A stretch of DNA of 64,000 nucleotides from Hormiphora californensis (lineage: Eukaryota > Ctenophora > Tentaculata > Cydippida > Pleurobrachiidae). Under the pieces are notes generated by a model that did not search any database, was not told the origin of the DNA, and saw only the letters and a program-made list of their open reading frames with translations. Positions 37,501-49,800 of this stretch are shown one piece after another. Position 1 is the stretch's first letter. Every line of letters starts with the position of its first letter. Both the position numbers and the translations under genes were made by a program. The stretch spans positions 7,058,553 through 7,122,552 of the forward strand of contig CM035357.1 of NCBI GenBank assembly GCA_020137815.1, read 5' to 3'.

Positions 37501-40500
37501 GTGGCGGGCCAATCAGAAGCCACAACAGATATCACGTGGTCTAAGTGGCGGGCCAATCAGAAGCCAAAACAGGTGTCACGTGATCACGTCATATTGCGGC
37601 ACCTAGAGTGTGTGTCATCTGATACTCGCATTTCCGTGCGGTATCGAGACCACTCTTTCTCTTGTTTCCGTAACAATACTCTCCCGCACCAAACAATTAT
37701 ACTCTCTGTTTTGTTACTATGTTTGTTTTAAAATGGTGCTTGTGTAAATAACAACTTTGTTTTAACAATCATGTACCCCATTTCCTAAACAATTTCCTGT
37801 TTCCCATGATCTGTTTTATGACGTTATTCTAGAATTCTACAGGAGGGAGGCGTTGTATATAATACACCCCTCCTTCCCTCTTTTGTTCTCACGGGACCAC
37901 CCATGACTATGATTCACAAGACAAATTGAACCAACTTTCTGTCCTCGCCATTTAAAAGACAAGTAAAACCGTTTCCCTAGAAAGCAGCTCGATTTACGAG
38001 ATTGAATTGTCACTCTCAATCTTCCTGGACTACTGCTGCCATTTTGATCAATGTGAGAATGATGTGTGTCGTAATTTCCTTCTTCCGCAAATCAACTCTC
38101 TCTCCCTTCCTCTCTCTATCCATCTCACACACACTCTCTCTCTCACTCTTCTAGATCTATTTCCTTCCTCCTTTACTCAGGCCGTACAGTCTGCTTTCTC
38201 TCTCTCTCTCTCTCTCTTTCCGGCTGCTCGTTTGACGAATTTCTCAATCTTCCTCTTTAAACTAGCCCACCTTTTCTCTGACTTTTTCTCTCAACACAAA
38301 CCGGTTTTCAGGAAACGACCGAACCGGTTTTTTTTCACCGAACCGAACCGAACCGAATTTGAAAAACTTTTTTACCGAACCGAACCGAACCGAACCGAAT
38401 TTCGGTAACCGAACCGAACCGAACCATACAAAACTTTTTCTGTATAAATGTTTCTCTAAAAAGTCATGGAGAGCACCGATCAAGGTATTGAGAATCATTC
38501 TCTGAAATTTTGTTAAAATATGTTTGAAAAAATTTCAAAGTCAATTTTGTGAAAAAATTTTCTATGTCAATTTTTGCGTACGAATCGTGTTTCGAATCGG
38601 TAATGCTATACGGGAATGGTATTGCTAATTAGCAGGATTAAACGAACCATGAATCGTGTCTCTCTAAATTTCCTAATTAGATTTGATGGGGATCATGTAT
38701 CAGCACAATCCATCTCGGACCCACTAATTACCAACATCACTCCCGTTTAGCATTGTCGATTGGAAACACGATTCGTATACCATAATTTACTTAAAATATT
38801 TTTCACAAAAAAAATTTCACAAAATTTCAGGTAATGATTCTCAATACCTTGATCGATGCTCTCCATGAATTTTTAGAGAAACATTTAATTTTGTGAAAAA
38901 AACTTTGTAAAATATTTCAAAGTCAATTTCGGAAAAAAAATTCTATGTCAATTTTGCCGTACGAATCGTGTTGCGAATCGGTGATGCTATGCGGCAGTGC
39001 TCTCGCTAATTAGCAGGATTTATTGAAACATGAATCGTTTCCCCTAAACTTCCTAATTAGATTTGATGGGGGATCACGTATCAGCATAATCCATCTCGGA
39101 CCCACTAATTAGCAACATCACTCCCGCTTAGCAATACCGATTCGAAACACGATTCGTACGCAAAAATTGACATAGAAAATTTTCCATAAAATTGACTTTG
39201 AAATATTTTCCAAACTTTTTTACAAAATTTCAGAGAATGATTCTTAACACCTTGATCGGTGCTCTCCATGAATTTTTTGAAAAAAAAAGTTTCTGAATTT
39301 GTTGACCCTCTCATGAGGTCAGGTATCAAATCAATCCATATCGAACCCGCTAACTAGCGAAATCATTTCCACATAGCACCACCGATTCGAAATAGGGTTA
39401 ATACGGCGAAATTGACATTGAAATCCATACAATTTTCGTGAAATAATTGAAAAATTTTGCATGAAAAAGCCCGATTTCTGGGCATTTTTTGACCAAAAAA
39501 TTCGGTGGTTCGGCCAAAATTTCCTACCGAACCGAACCGAACCGAACCGCCCAAAAAACACCGAATTTCCGAACCGAACCGAACCGAACCGAATATTCGG
39601 TCGCTTCCTGCCGGTTTTATCTTGCCTGATTGCCATCCTTATTTTGACAAGGACCGTTTCCTTCCGGGAGAGAGATAAAGGGGAGAGATAGAGGGGTGAG
39701 AGAGATAGAGAGAGAGAGGGGGAGAGAGATTAAGGTGAAGGGTACATGTAAAAAGGAAGTTGAGAGAGAATGGCAGACAGTCCTGTCGAATAGATCATTC
39801 AATCAGAACTGCTGCTGTATTTCTCTATTCCGGCCTGCTATTCTTTCTCGCTCCTTCCCGCTTCCTCTCACTCGCCGAGCCCCCTCTTCCTATCTCTCTC
39901 TCCTTTATCCAGACACATACGTTTCTCTCCCTCTCTCTCTTCACGTGCTGCGGCGGGGCAGGTGGATGATTGGCGGTGGCCGGAAAGGCGTCATGATTGG
40001 TCCAGGAGGATGTCACGTGTCCTCCTTCCAGTGATCTGATTGGCGCGCAGAGTAGGGGGCGAGAGAGAGAGGAGGCCCGCTAATATCATTGTGCGTGTAC
40101 ACACATTTCCTTTGTCCGGGTCTCTTTCTCTCTCGCGGGGAGGGAGAGCTGCTTCCTTCCTTCCTTCTCTCTCTCACCCCAGCTCACATCTTTCCTCCTC
40201 TCTAGCTCTCTACTTCTTGCTCTCTCTCCACCACAACTGCAACTATCTGTCTCCCTTCTCTCGTTGTGCCGCCCGCTGCAGCTTCCTTTACCAACCGTTT
40301 CTAATCGGTTCTTAGCTTAGTACCCAATGATTAAGTTTAACCAAGCTTTCTCTCTCACTCTCTCTCCCCTCTTTTCCTATCATATAATCTCCTATCTTAG
40401 ACCCTTTTTCCTCTACAATCAACGTCTGGCCGACATTGTTTCCAGGGCCCTGATCTGGATCATTGGTCTCTCTCCAGTACCCTTTCTTCTTCTAGGCCCG

Positions 40501-40734
40501 CTGTAATTATCCTGGTACTTACCAGACGGTAGCTATCCCCCTAATTATTCTCCTGTTTATATCCAGAACAGTCTCTTGCCCCCCTCTCGACTAGCCAAAC
40601 TGTTTGTCTACTTATAGGTGAGCGCGAGTGTAAGGGGGGCTTCCTGGTCAGGCGCGGCTGGGGAAATTGGGGAAGCCCGTGACTCCATCGAGTCTGTGTG
40701 GGAGTGTATAACATCTGTCAGGGAGAGAGAGAGG

Positions 40735-40783
<49 letters not shown>

Positions 40784-43700
40784 GGACAGACATTCCGATG
40801 CACCGGGAGCGTAAACACCACTTCCTACTCAAATCCTCCCCCCCCCCCCTCTCTCGCTTTTCTCCCCCTCTACACTTACTCTCGTACATTCTATCCCCAA
40901 GAAACTCACTTTTTCACTCTCTCCCTTCCACACACTCCTTTTCCCTCACAATCCTTCGTTCTGTCACTTTTCAAATAGTTTGCGGATTGCTCTGGGCCTG
41001 GGCTCTAACCATCTCCTTCTAATTTATCAATTGTTTATACCTTTTGTTGATATTATTTGAGATATGTTTTGACTCGTTTAACTCAGAGCTCTGCAGAGTA
41101 GTAGCTTCCTTGAAACCCCCGAGGGCCACAGTTTAGCTTTCTCTGAATTTGTTTACTTTCGCTACCCACATCTATTATAGCTTTTGTTTTGAAGTTTTGA
41201 GGAGAAGCACTGGAGCTTTTAGTTTAGAGCTGCAGGCCACAGGATTAAAGTCCATTTTTATTCAACTGTTCACCCTCCAACTCGTGCGCGTGCGATATTT
41301 TAATTTACGCTGCGCGCGCTACACGTTAACATGTGATAGACGCGCAAAACATTTCCGCGCACGACTTTGGGGGGTGAACAGTTGAAAAAAAATGGAGTAT
41401 AACTTGTCTTCCTCGACCCACTCAAACAGAACTGGGACTAACTATAATTATCTATGACTATATCTTGGATTGATTATATCTTGGATTGTTACTCACCGCT
41501 CGTTGATCGTTTGTTAGCCCACTCTGGTAGAGAGCCGACTGGGCTGCCAGGTTTTGTCTTTGTTTGTTAGACAACTTGAGAACGGGCTGAGTGTGTGTCG
41601 AGGTTGTCGTCGGGGCGAAGAATCTGGGGAATTTTGGGAGTTAGAGAGATTAGGGGACGAGTTATTGTTTATTGGGACGGGAAATCGAGAAATAGTGACT
41701 GAGAGATTAGAGGGGAAGAGGGGTTTTGGGCGGAGAGGGATCTTAAGATGTCTTTGGTGTCAGTTTTCGATTTAATCAGTTTGGCGTTTCCGGTTTCAAT
41801 AAAACTATGGTACCACTCCCACCCTTTTATCTCTCTTATTCCCTGTAATCTCCATCTTTCTTTCCTTCTCTATCTAGCCCCCCTCCCCCCGTATATTAAT
41901 TCACCCTGTTTCCTCGTAGGATTTCCTCCCCATTCCAATCATGCAGTACTGATAAAATGTTTAATCATTCCCAGGGAATGTTCTATTTTTTTATGAAAAT
42001 CATCATGGTTACAGACTAGACAGAGACTAGACAGTGAGAAGAGGAGAGAACAAGATAGATAGAATTAGGTAGAGAGAGAAAGAGAAGGAATGGAATGAAG
42101 AGAATGGTATTTTCCCTCCGCTTCCTACTTCCCTAAAATTCCGATTCTCTCTTTCTACTGGCCCAGATGGCATTATTTCAAATTCTTCCCGCCTCTCTTC
42201 CTGAGTTCTCCCTTCTCCTCAACTTGTGTTTAGTCATCAGTGTCACTTTACAAAGCTTGTCCCTTAATTAGTCTACATCTGGTCTTTTATTACCATTTTA
42301 GTTAACCGTCTCAAGTCACTTAGTTCGTTAGTGTACAAATGTACAAAACTTGAGACGATTATACAAATGTGACACAAACACTTACATGTCACTAATGAGA
42401 GCGTCCAACAGGGGTAGTCCCTCTTTCTGAGCCGTGCTAGACAATATACTGTCCAGAATTTGTCCTGAAATTGTGAGATGAGACAATTCGTGTGTACAGC
42501 TGTTAGGCGATATAGGAGAGATAGGGGTGAGAGAGAAAGAGAGGAGAGAGATAGGGGTGAGAGAGAAAAAGAAGGGTGAGAGAGAGGGAGCTGGGAGAGA
42601 GAAAAAGAGGGGTGAGAGAGGGAGAGGGGGGATAGAGATGGGGACAGAAAGAAAAAAGCTTTACTTCTGAAACTATTGCTTTTGATCTTGCTTGTTTAAA
42701 TCTAATCAGATCTCTACTGGGCACACTACAACTATTTAGCTTTCGATAATTTTGCACAAAACTTTGACGATTTTTGCATAAAACCAGAACTTTCGCTGTT
42801 TCCATGCTGCCGTATTAAAGGACCGTTAGATATTTCAATTCTTTTAATTTCTCATTTTTGATCTTACAATATCATCTCTCCTTCTATTCCCATTCGACTC
42901 ATTCAGCTATTGCTTCAGTTACTTTGGTTACTCTACTCACGCAATGCAGTTGGTATGGTGGCGGGTATGCTATCACATATAGCTGTAGTCAGCTCAGTAC
43001 CGGTAGCCATTTCGTAGAGGATCAGTCCAAAATCATAGACATCCGCTTCAACTGAGGTCTGTGTGATGGAGGCGTTGTGTTAGGGTAGACAGATAGGAAG
43101 ATAATTACAGGCGAATAAAAAGTTTGTAATTCCGTTAGATCCCAAAACAAATCCAGGGCCTTGAGATTTCTTGGCCCAAATCCAAAATAAGGTGCTACTG
43201 GAGATTACCTTTACATTGCCATGTTGAACGTGCAGGTTCCTATTTCTACTGGGAACACCCAGAATGAAGTTCTCCACATTAGATATCTTGTAAATATTAC
43301 CTGTAGTTATATTGGTTTGGGGAGTTGTCTTAATAGGATAGAAGAGGGAGAAACATTGTAGGAAGGTGAGCTAAAATTGTTCCTAAATCCCGACCGACCG
43401 TTAGACTTGTGTCTGCAAATTAACAGGACATCTTAGATGAGGCATCTCAGATGAGGACGCTACAGATGATATGTTTTGTTTATGACGCAACCATAGTAAC
43501 GGTTCTGTGTCTATAACGTCACCTCCGCAGACCGCATTCTTCACCCCCCCCCCCTCTCAACCTGTCTTCTCAAATCATCTCTTTCCTGGTACGAAAGGGA
43601 ACGCAGCTAGCAGTCACATTGTCTCCTTCCCTCTCTACCCCTGCTATTTTAACTTCTGACCCTTTGTAGGGTCCCAAAACATCCGTGCTATCTTTTTCTT

Positions 43701-46700
43701 TGTTTTGCCTTCCCCAAGCTAGAATTTCTATCGAGAAGCTGGCGTGTTACAATTTCTTTTTGCCAATCTCTCTCTTCCTTCTCGTTTTTCAACTCTTGTC
43801 CCGCTTTTTTGTGTCCTCCCCGCGCTAACTACCTTCTCCTTCTCTCTCTCTTTGTACACATTTTCTAACCCTCCTTTACTATATTGGTCGCGGATGAGAG
43901 AGGGCCGGGCAAGTATACTGACCTTGTGAAGTTGTGTCCACCATCACGTTCCCAGAGTGAAGGTGTCCATACGGGAAGGCCCGGTCCTGTAGGAATACCA
44001 GGGCCTCCAGAATGTGCCGACCTGCTACCGCTATCTCATCCTCCGAGAGAGGGGACCCTGCAGGACAGTGGTGTTGTTAGTGAGAGTGGAGAGAGGGACT
44101 TTAATTTGAATGTGATTTTTTTTGGAACGAAAGTACCGTGGAGTTTATTTAGCAAGCTTGTACTTACTGGGAGTTAGGGCCATCTTTAGGTAGGGAGTCC
44201 GGGGTTTACTACCACTCATGACGTCACGAAGTGATCCAGAGGAGTGAAAGGGACGGGAAATGTGCGCTCCACTCTGGTTTATCACTGCCATAGTAACTGT
44301 GAGAAGATTTAGGAGTTAGTAACTGTACTGGTTACTATGGTAACTGTGGGAAGATGTTATGGGTTACTAACCACTGGTTACCATGGTAACTGTGGTGAGA
44401 TTTAGGGGTTAGTAACTGTACTGGTTACTATGGTAACTGTGGGAAGATGTTATGGGTTACTAACCACTGGTTACCATGGTAACTGTGGTGAGATTTAGGG
44501 GTTAGTAACTGTTAGTAACTGTACTGGTTACCAGGTAGCCATGTGGGCGTGTGGTTCCAATATCACACAGTTTTTAGAGAGTAGTACCATGCTAACTAAA
44601 CTATCAGTCTCATTACAACTTCTCGAATCACAATTGTAACATGTAAATCACCCTATTTACATGTTAATTGGTTACATTTCAACTGCATATATCACAATTA
44701 GTTACCTGGTGATATATAGGGATGTTGGATGGTTGACAGAGTCCTACCGAGGGATGCAGCTTCCTTGAATCCTAGGCAGAAGTAGGGACCCAGCTCAGTC
44801 TGAAATGAGGTGGTGTTTAAATGGTTACCATAGTTACCTAGTTACAATAGTTTCTACAAGATCGTTTAGCGCCATAATCAAAAGAACTTTAGCCTCGCTT
44901 ACGAAGCGTTGAGGCAGCAGCTGTTGAGCTACTGCACGGGGTCGACCGACTATCATGAGAGAGAGAGGGGAGAAAGAGAGAGAGAGAGACCTAGGCATTA
45001 TCCCAAATATGGTCAAACAACATCTTCTCTCTCACTCTCTCTCTTTGGACACATCCTGCTAATGAGATTTCGCCACTTCCTGCATCCCCCTCACCCTCTC
45101 TCTCTCATTTTCTCTTCCTATATCCCCTCTCTCGTTTACTCTCTTCCTACATCCCCCTCTTTCTTCTGCCTTGAGGCTACCTTGTGTTTCAGCCGTCTGG
45201 GGACCTCAACTGTGAGCATCGAATTTCTTTCCTTCTAGTTCTATCAGTTTCCGGGTGTCATTATCATCGCCTTTTTCCTGGTATGTTTTCAGTCACTTGT
45301 TTGGTTGGTTTGTCCGACTTTTTACTGCGCCTAGGGCTAAATAATTTCTAGCAGTTCATTTGCCGTGATCTGTCTTTCTTTTTTAATCTTCCTCTTCCTC
45401 TCTTTCCATTCTTCTCAGTCTCACTTCTCTCACTGCTCTCTCGCGTCGGAAGAGGGAAGTTATTTTCCCCCATTGAATTTCCTTTTGTCTTTTATCGCGT
45501 GTAAATCCACGTGCTTTCTTTTCATACGTTTTCTCTCTATCTCTCTCTGTCTCTCTCTCTCTCTGTCTCTCCCCCTCTCTGTCTCTCTCTGCCTATCTCT
45601 ACGTTGACTGCCGATGGTACATCAATGACTGCCCTGGTAAACTGAATTGATCCACTGTCCATCTCTCACTATCCATCGCGTTGCAATTGTTTTGCGATTG
45701 CACGATGAGTCTGGCTCAGTGACTGTGAGACGATGAGTCATAGCAGTAGCACGATGAGTCTAGCTCTGTGACTGTTATGGTTAGATAGATTGCACGGTGA
45801 GCCATGGCTAGAATGAAAGAAGATTTCCGTTTCGTATCTCACAGTTTGCGTGCTGAGTTGTAATACGAGGATGTGTGTATCCTAGCAAGCAGCATCCTCC
45901 CGCACATCCTTCCTTCTGTGAGGTCACCTGACTCCCGGCCTCTGATTCGTTCACGTCCGGTCACGTGACGAGGTATTCTGCACTCTTATTGGTCGAGAAG
46001 GGTCACGTGACAATATCTCTGGATCCTGATTGGATAGAGCCGCGCTCACTTATTGGTGGAAGGCGGTCTTGCATGATACACGCCGTGAGTGTGTGATGAC
46101 AAGCTCTCCGTGAGGCTAGTAAGAGAGGGAGAAATAGTGAGAGAGAGGAAGATAGAGAGCGAGCGACGGAGAAAGATGGGTAGAGAGATATAGAGAGAAA
46201 TAATGAGAGAGAAATAAAAAAGAAATGGTGATGAATAGGAAGGAAGGGAGGGAGAGGAAATAGAGTTAGGTCGTCGCCGCCGCAGAGAAGTATGGGGAAG
46301 GAGTGATCCCTCTATCTTCCCTCGCTCTCTATCTCTATCACTCTCTCTCTCTCCCTCTCTTTCTCTGGTGTGCATGTTAATACAGCCCCTCCTTCCTCCT
46401 TTCAATCTCTCTCTCTCTCTCTTCCTCCTTTCAATCTCTCTCTTCCTCCTTTCCACTCTCTCTTCCTCCTTTGTCTTTCCTCCATTCGTGTTGTTCGTCT
46501 CTCATCCCTTCCTGATAATTGTTGCTCCCTTTTCTTTCAAACTTTCCCTCATTTCCTTGTTTTTTCCTTCCCTGCCGTTGTAAATGTATCAGGGGAGATG
46601 GGGGTAGCTTCATTTGATGCTTGATATAACTCAATGATCCGATACGTCATATTCTGTCAGATTTTCCCCCCGATTTAGAAACATTTCGGTGAGGACATGG

Positions 46701-46767
46701 TTTGAGTTCTTTGACTGCCTTCTTGACTCATGCATACTGAGTATAATTTCCTTCCGTCTGCTGGGAT

Positions 46768-46865
<98 letters not shown>

Positions 46866-49800
46866 CGAGATAGATCGCTAGAGTAGAGAGCAGCTATCTC
46901 CTCGCCTCCTCCGATCGCTATCTCTCTACTCTCTCTCTCCCTCTCTCTTCTTCCTTCTCCTCTCCTCTCCTCTCTCCCCTCCCGCTCTTCCTCTGCCACA
47001 CTTCTGTCTCTCCTTTAACCCTTCTAGGCTCACCGTGTACAACTTCCGCCTATCAACACGCGGCTATAAGACAACTTCCTGCATCTTTGTTATCTCATTC
47101 TCTCTCTATCACTTCTCTTTTTCTCTCTCTCACTTCTCTATTTTTCTCTCCTCGTCTTCTCCGGTATTTCTTGGTCCAACCCCTTTAGTGTTGCCGTTAC
47201 TCCTCCACTATTCTAAATTGGTATATTGTGTTTGCGAATCCTTGAATCTACTTTGAATCTACCTTTGCTCTACTACTAATCAGTGCAATATAACGACCAC
47301 ACCCTAATTGTGTAGACACCATGACAGAAAGTTCAGAACGAAAGAAGATAGGGGACCTCCTGAAGGAACTTAGTGGACTGGATGCCACAGAGAAAGCTAG
47401 CGTTATATCAGCCCTGCTAAATGATGATCAGAAACTGAAATCAGAGGTAAGGAGGAAAACCAAAATGATAGTAGATCACACAATCAAATAATATATAACA
47501 GTACAGGTGTCACATTTCAAACTAAAATTTTGGCTGCCTCATTGGACAATTGATTTAGTTTTGCTAGATTCTGACTCTCCCTCTTTTCTCTCAGCTGGAA
47601 AAGAGTTTCACACAGAACAAGGACATCCCAGCAGCAACTACAGATACACCACCTGTTATCAAGGTAAGTACTACCTACAAGATGTGATTATTAACTCGAT
47701 CCAAACATGAACACCTTGTAACAGGAGAGTAGGGGAAGACCACCAAGATTCAAACCGTTTCAATCTCTGATATTATACCACCCATTTCCTAAATATTCCC
47801 CCTCCCAGGAAGAGATACAGGATGCCCCACCCAGTGTTACACCCTCCCCTACCGTCACAACTAGCAGTGCTGTTAACGAGCTCCACGCCCTGTTGAACAC
47901 CTACCTCCAAGAGGAAAACAAGATGAAATCTACCTCTAACGGGAACAACATCCCTACCATGGTACCATCCCCTACAATGGTGACCTCCCCCTCCATGGTG
48001 ACCTCCCCCGCCCCTGTCTCTCCTGGGTTGAAGGAGGAAGTGTTTGAGCCAGCTGCGACACTGGAAGACCCTGCTGCTACCAGTCTCACAGATCAGATCA
48101 TGAAATTCCACTCTGCCGTAAGTTAACCACCCATTTTCATTCTAACTTGTGTGGGTAAAGAGGAGTTTGTCCACTCTCGACGAACTCCATTGTTCAAGGT
48201 CTAAAGATAGAATCTTGGAACAATGCTTCCATGCCTGAATTTGAACTTCGATTATCTTCCCCACTTTCTAACCTACTTACCCCCGGTCCCCAGGTTGAAG
48301 CAATGAGGACCACCACCCAACCTCCTCCTCCCACCAAGGCACAGATTATTGAGGAGGAAGTGATTCTACCTCCGGAGTGGCCGAGGAATAACAGACAGAG
48401 AAGACCGAGCAAGAACAGGTTTATCTTGCCCAACACTGCCGCTAGGGTAAGAAGAGGGAGAGAATTTGTAGTTGTTAGAAGAATTAGGAGGGGTACTATT
48501 ATCATAGCCCATAGGGTGTGTCAGACAGCTGTTAGGGGATATAACATCACCATGCTTTTTCTAACCCACCCCCTTCCCCCAGATGGATGGTACTGCAGTT
48601 CCCACATCACCCACTATTGACAACAACAGGCCTATCATTCCGAAACCTGTTCCGAATCCTGCAACCATGGTTACAGACCTAGAGACAATCCTTAACTCGT
48701 ATTATAACAGCAAAAAGGAGGAGGGAGCTAACGGACAAAAGGTGAGTTACACCGCTTTTTGAATTTTTGATGTTCCAACGAACGGTAAAGTGCTATCAGT
48801 TACTATAGCTACTGTAGCTATCAGTATTTCATTCAACCATTTACCAGTACACAAATTAACCCTCTTCTCTCCCTCTCTCCCAGGAAGAACAGCCTGCTAC
48901 AACTGACCAGCTACCTACCACCCAACTCCCACCAGTCCAACAGCAGCTGTCCACAGCTTCAATACCCCCATCCACTCCACTTACCCCACCGCCCACTACA
49001 GAGGATGCAAACCTGAGCAAATTGGGAATAGGTGAGACGGGGGGTTCCCATGGCTACCATTTTTGTGTTTTGTACTATTCCTTTACAAATCAAACTAGAA
49101 AGTGTTCTAACACCCTCTCCTCTCCAGATCAGCTACTAATCCAAGTCCTGCAAACTGCTATCAACACGGGTACAGACCCCAACTTGATACTGCCCAGCAT
49201 GTGGGGGGAGGGTAGCCCACCTGACAACACCACGGGAGGTGGAGGTATGGTGAGAGGAGGGAAGAGGAAGATGTTTAAGGGAGGTGCTGGGGAGTGTGTC
49301 AGGAACAATGGAACACCGTACAAGAAGATTAAACATTCTGGAGGTGAGAACAATGTTCATTTTGTACAAACACTGGAACTATAATTTCCTATAACAATGT
49401 TCATTTTGTACTGGAATTGAACTACCACTGTTATACATATCTCTATCTTTCTTGATTTTCCTTCAAAAACAATGCCCTCTTTTTGTTTCATTTACCACTT
49501 CCCCATCTCCCACTAACCCTCCCTTCCCTCCCAGGCAGTCACGGTATCCAACTATGGCAGTTCATGTTGGAGCTGCTAGGTAACTCCATTCACCGTGCAG
49601 TGCTATCATGGACGGGTCGAGGCCTGGAGTTCAGAATCAGCAACAGCGTCGAGCTGGCCCGGTTGTGGGGTGTCAGAAAATCCAACCCTATTATGAACTT
49701 TGATAAGCTCTCTCGTGCACTACGGTACTACTACGAGAAAAACATCATCAAACACAACCCGACCCAGCGACTGGTTTATACATTCTGCGAGAACCCAGAT

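Larger units (their letters stand above)
36842..41496. other. PXK intron 12
   Basis: Besides the E-box cluster, the CCGAA element and the MITE at 41252-41395, this 4.7-kb intron holds GA/CT tracts (40721-40780 the longest) and a second CACGTG/ATTGG pair at about 39970-40040. No nested gene is recognised. Confidence 0.6.
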
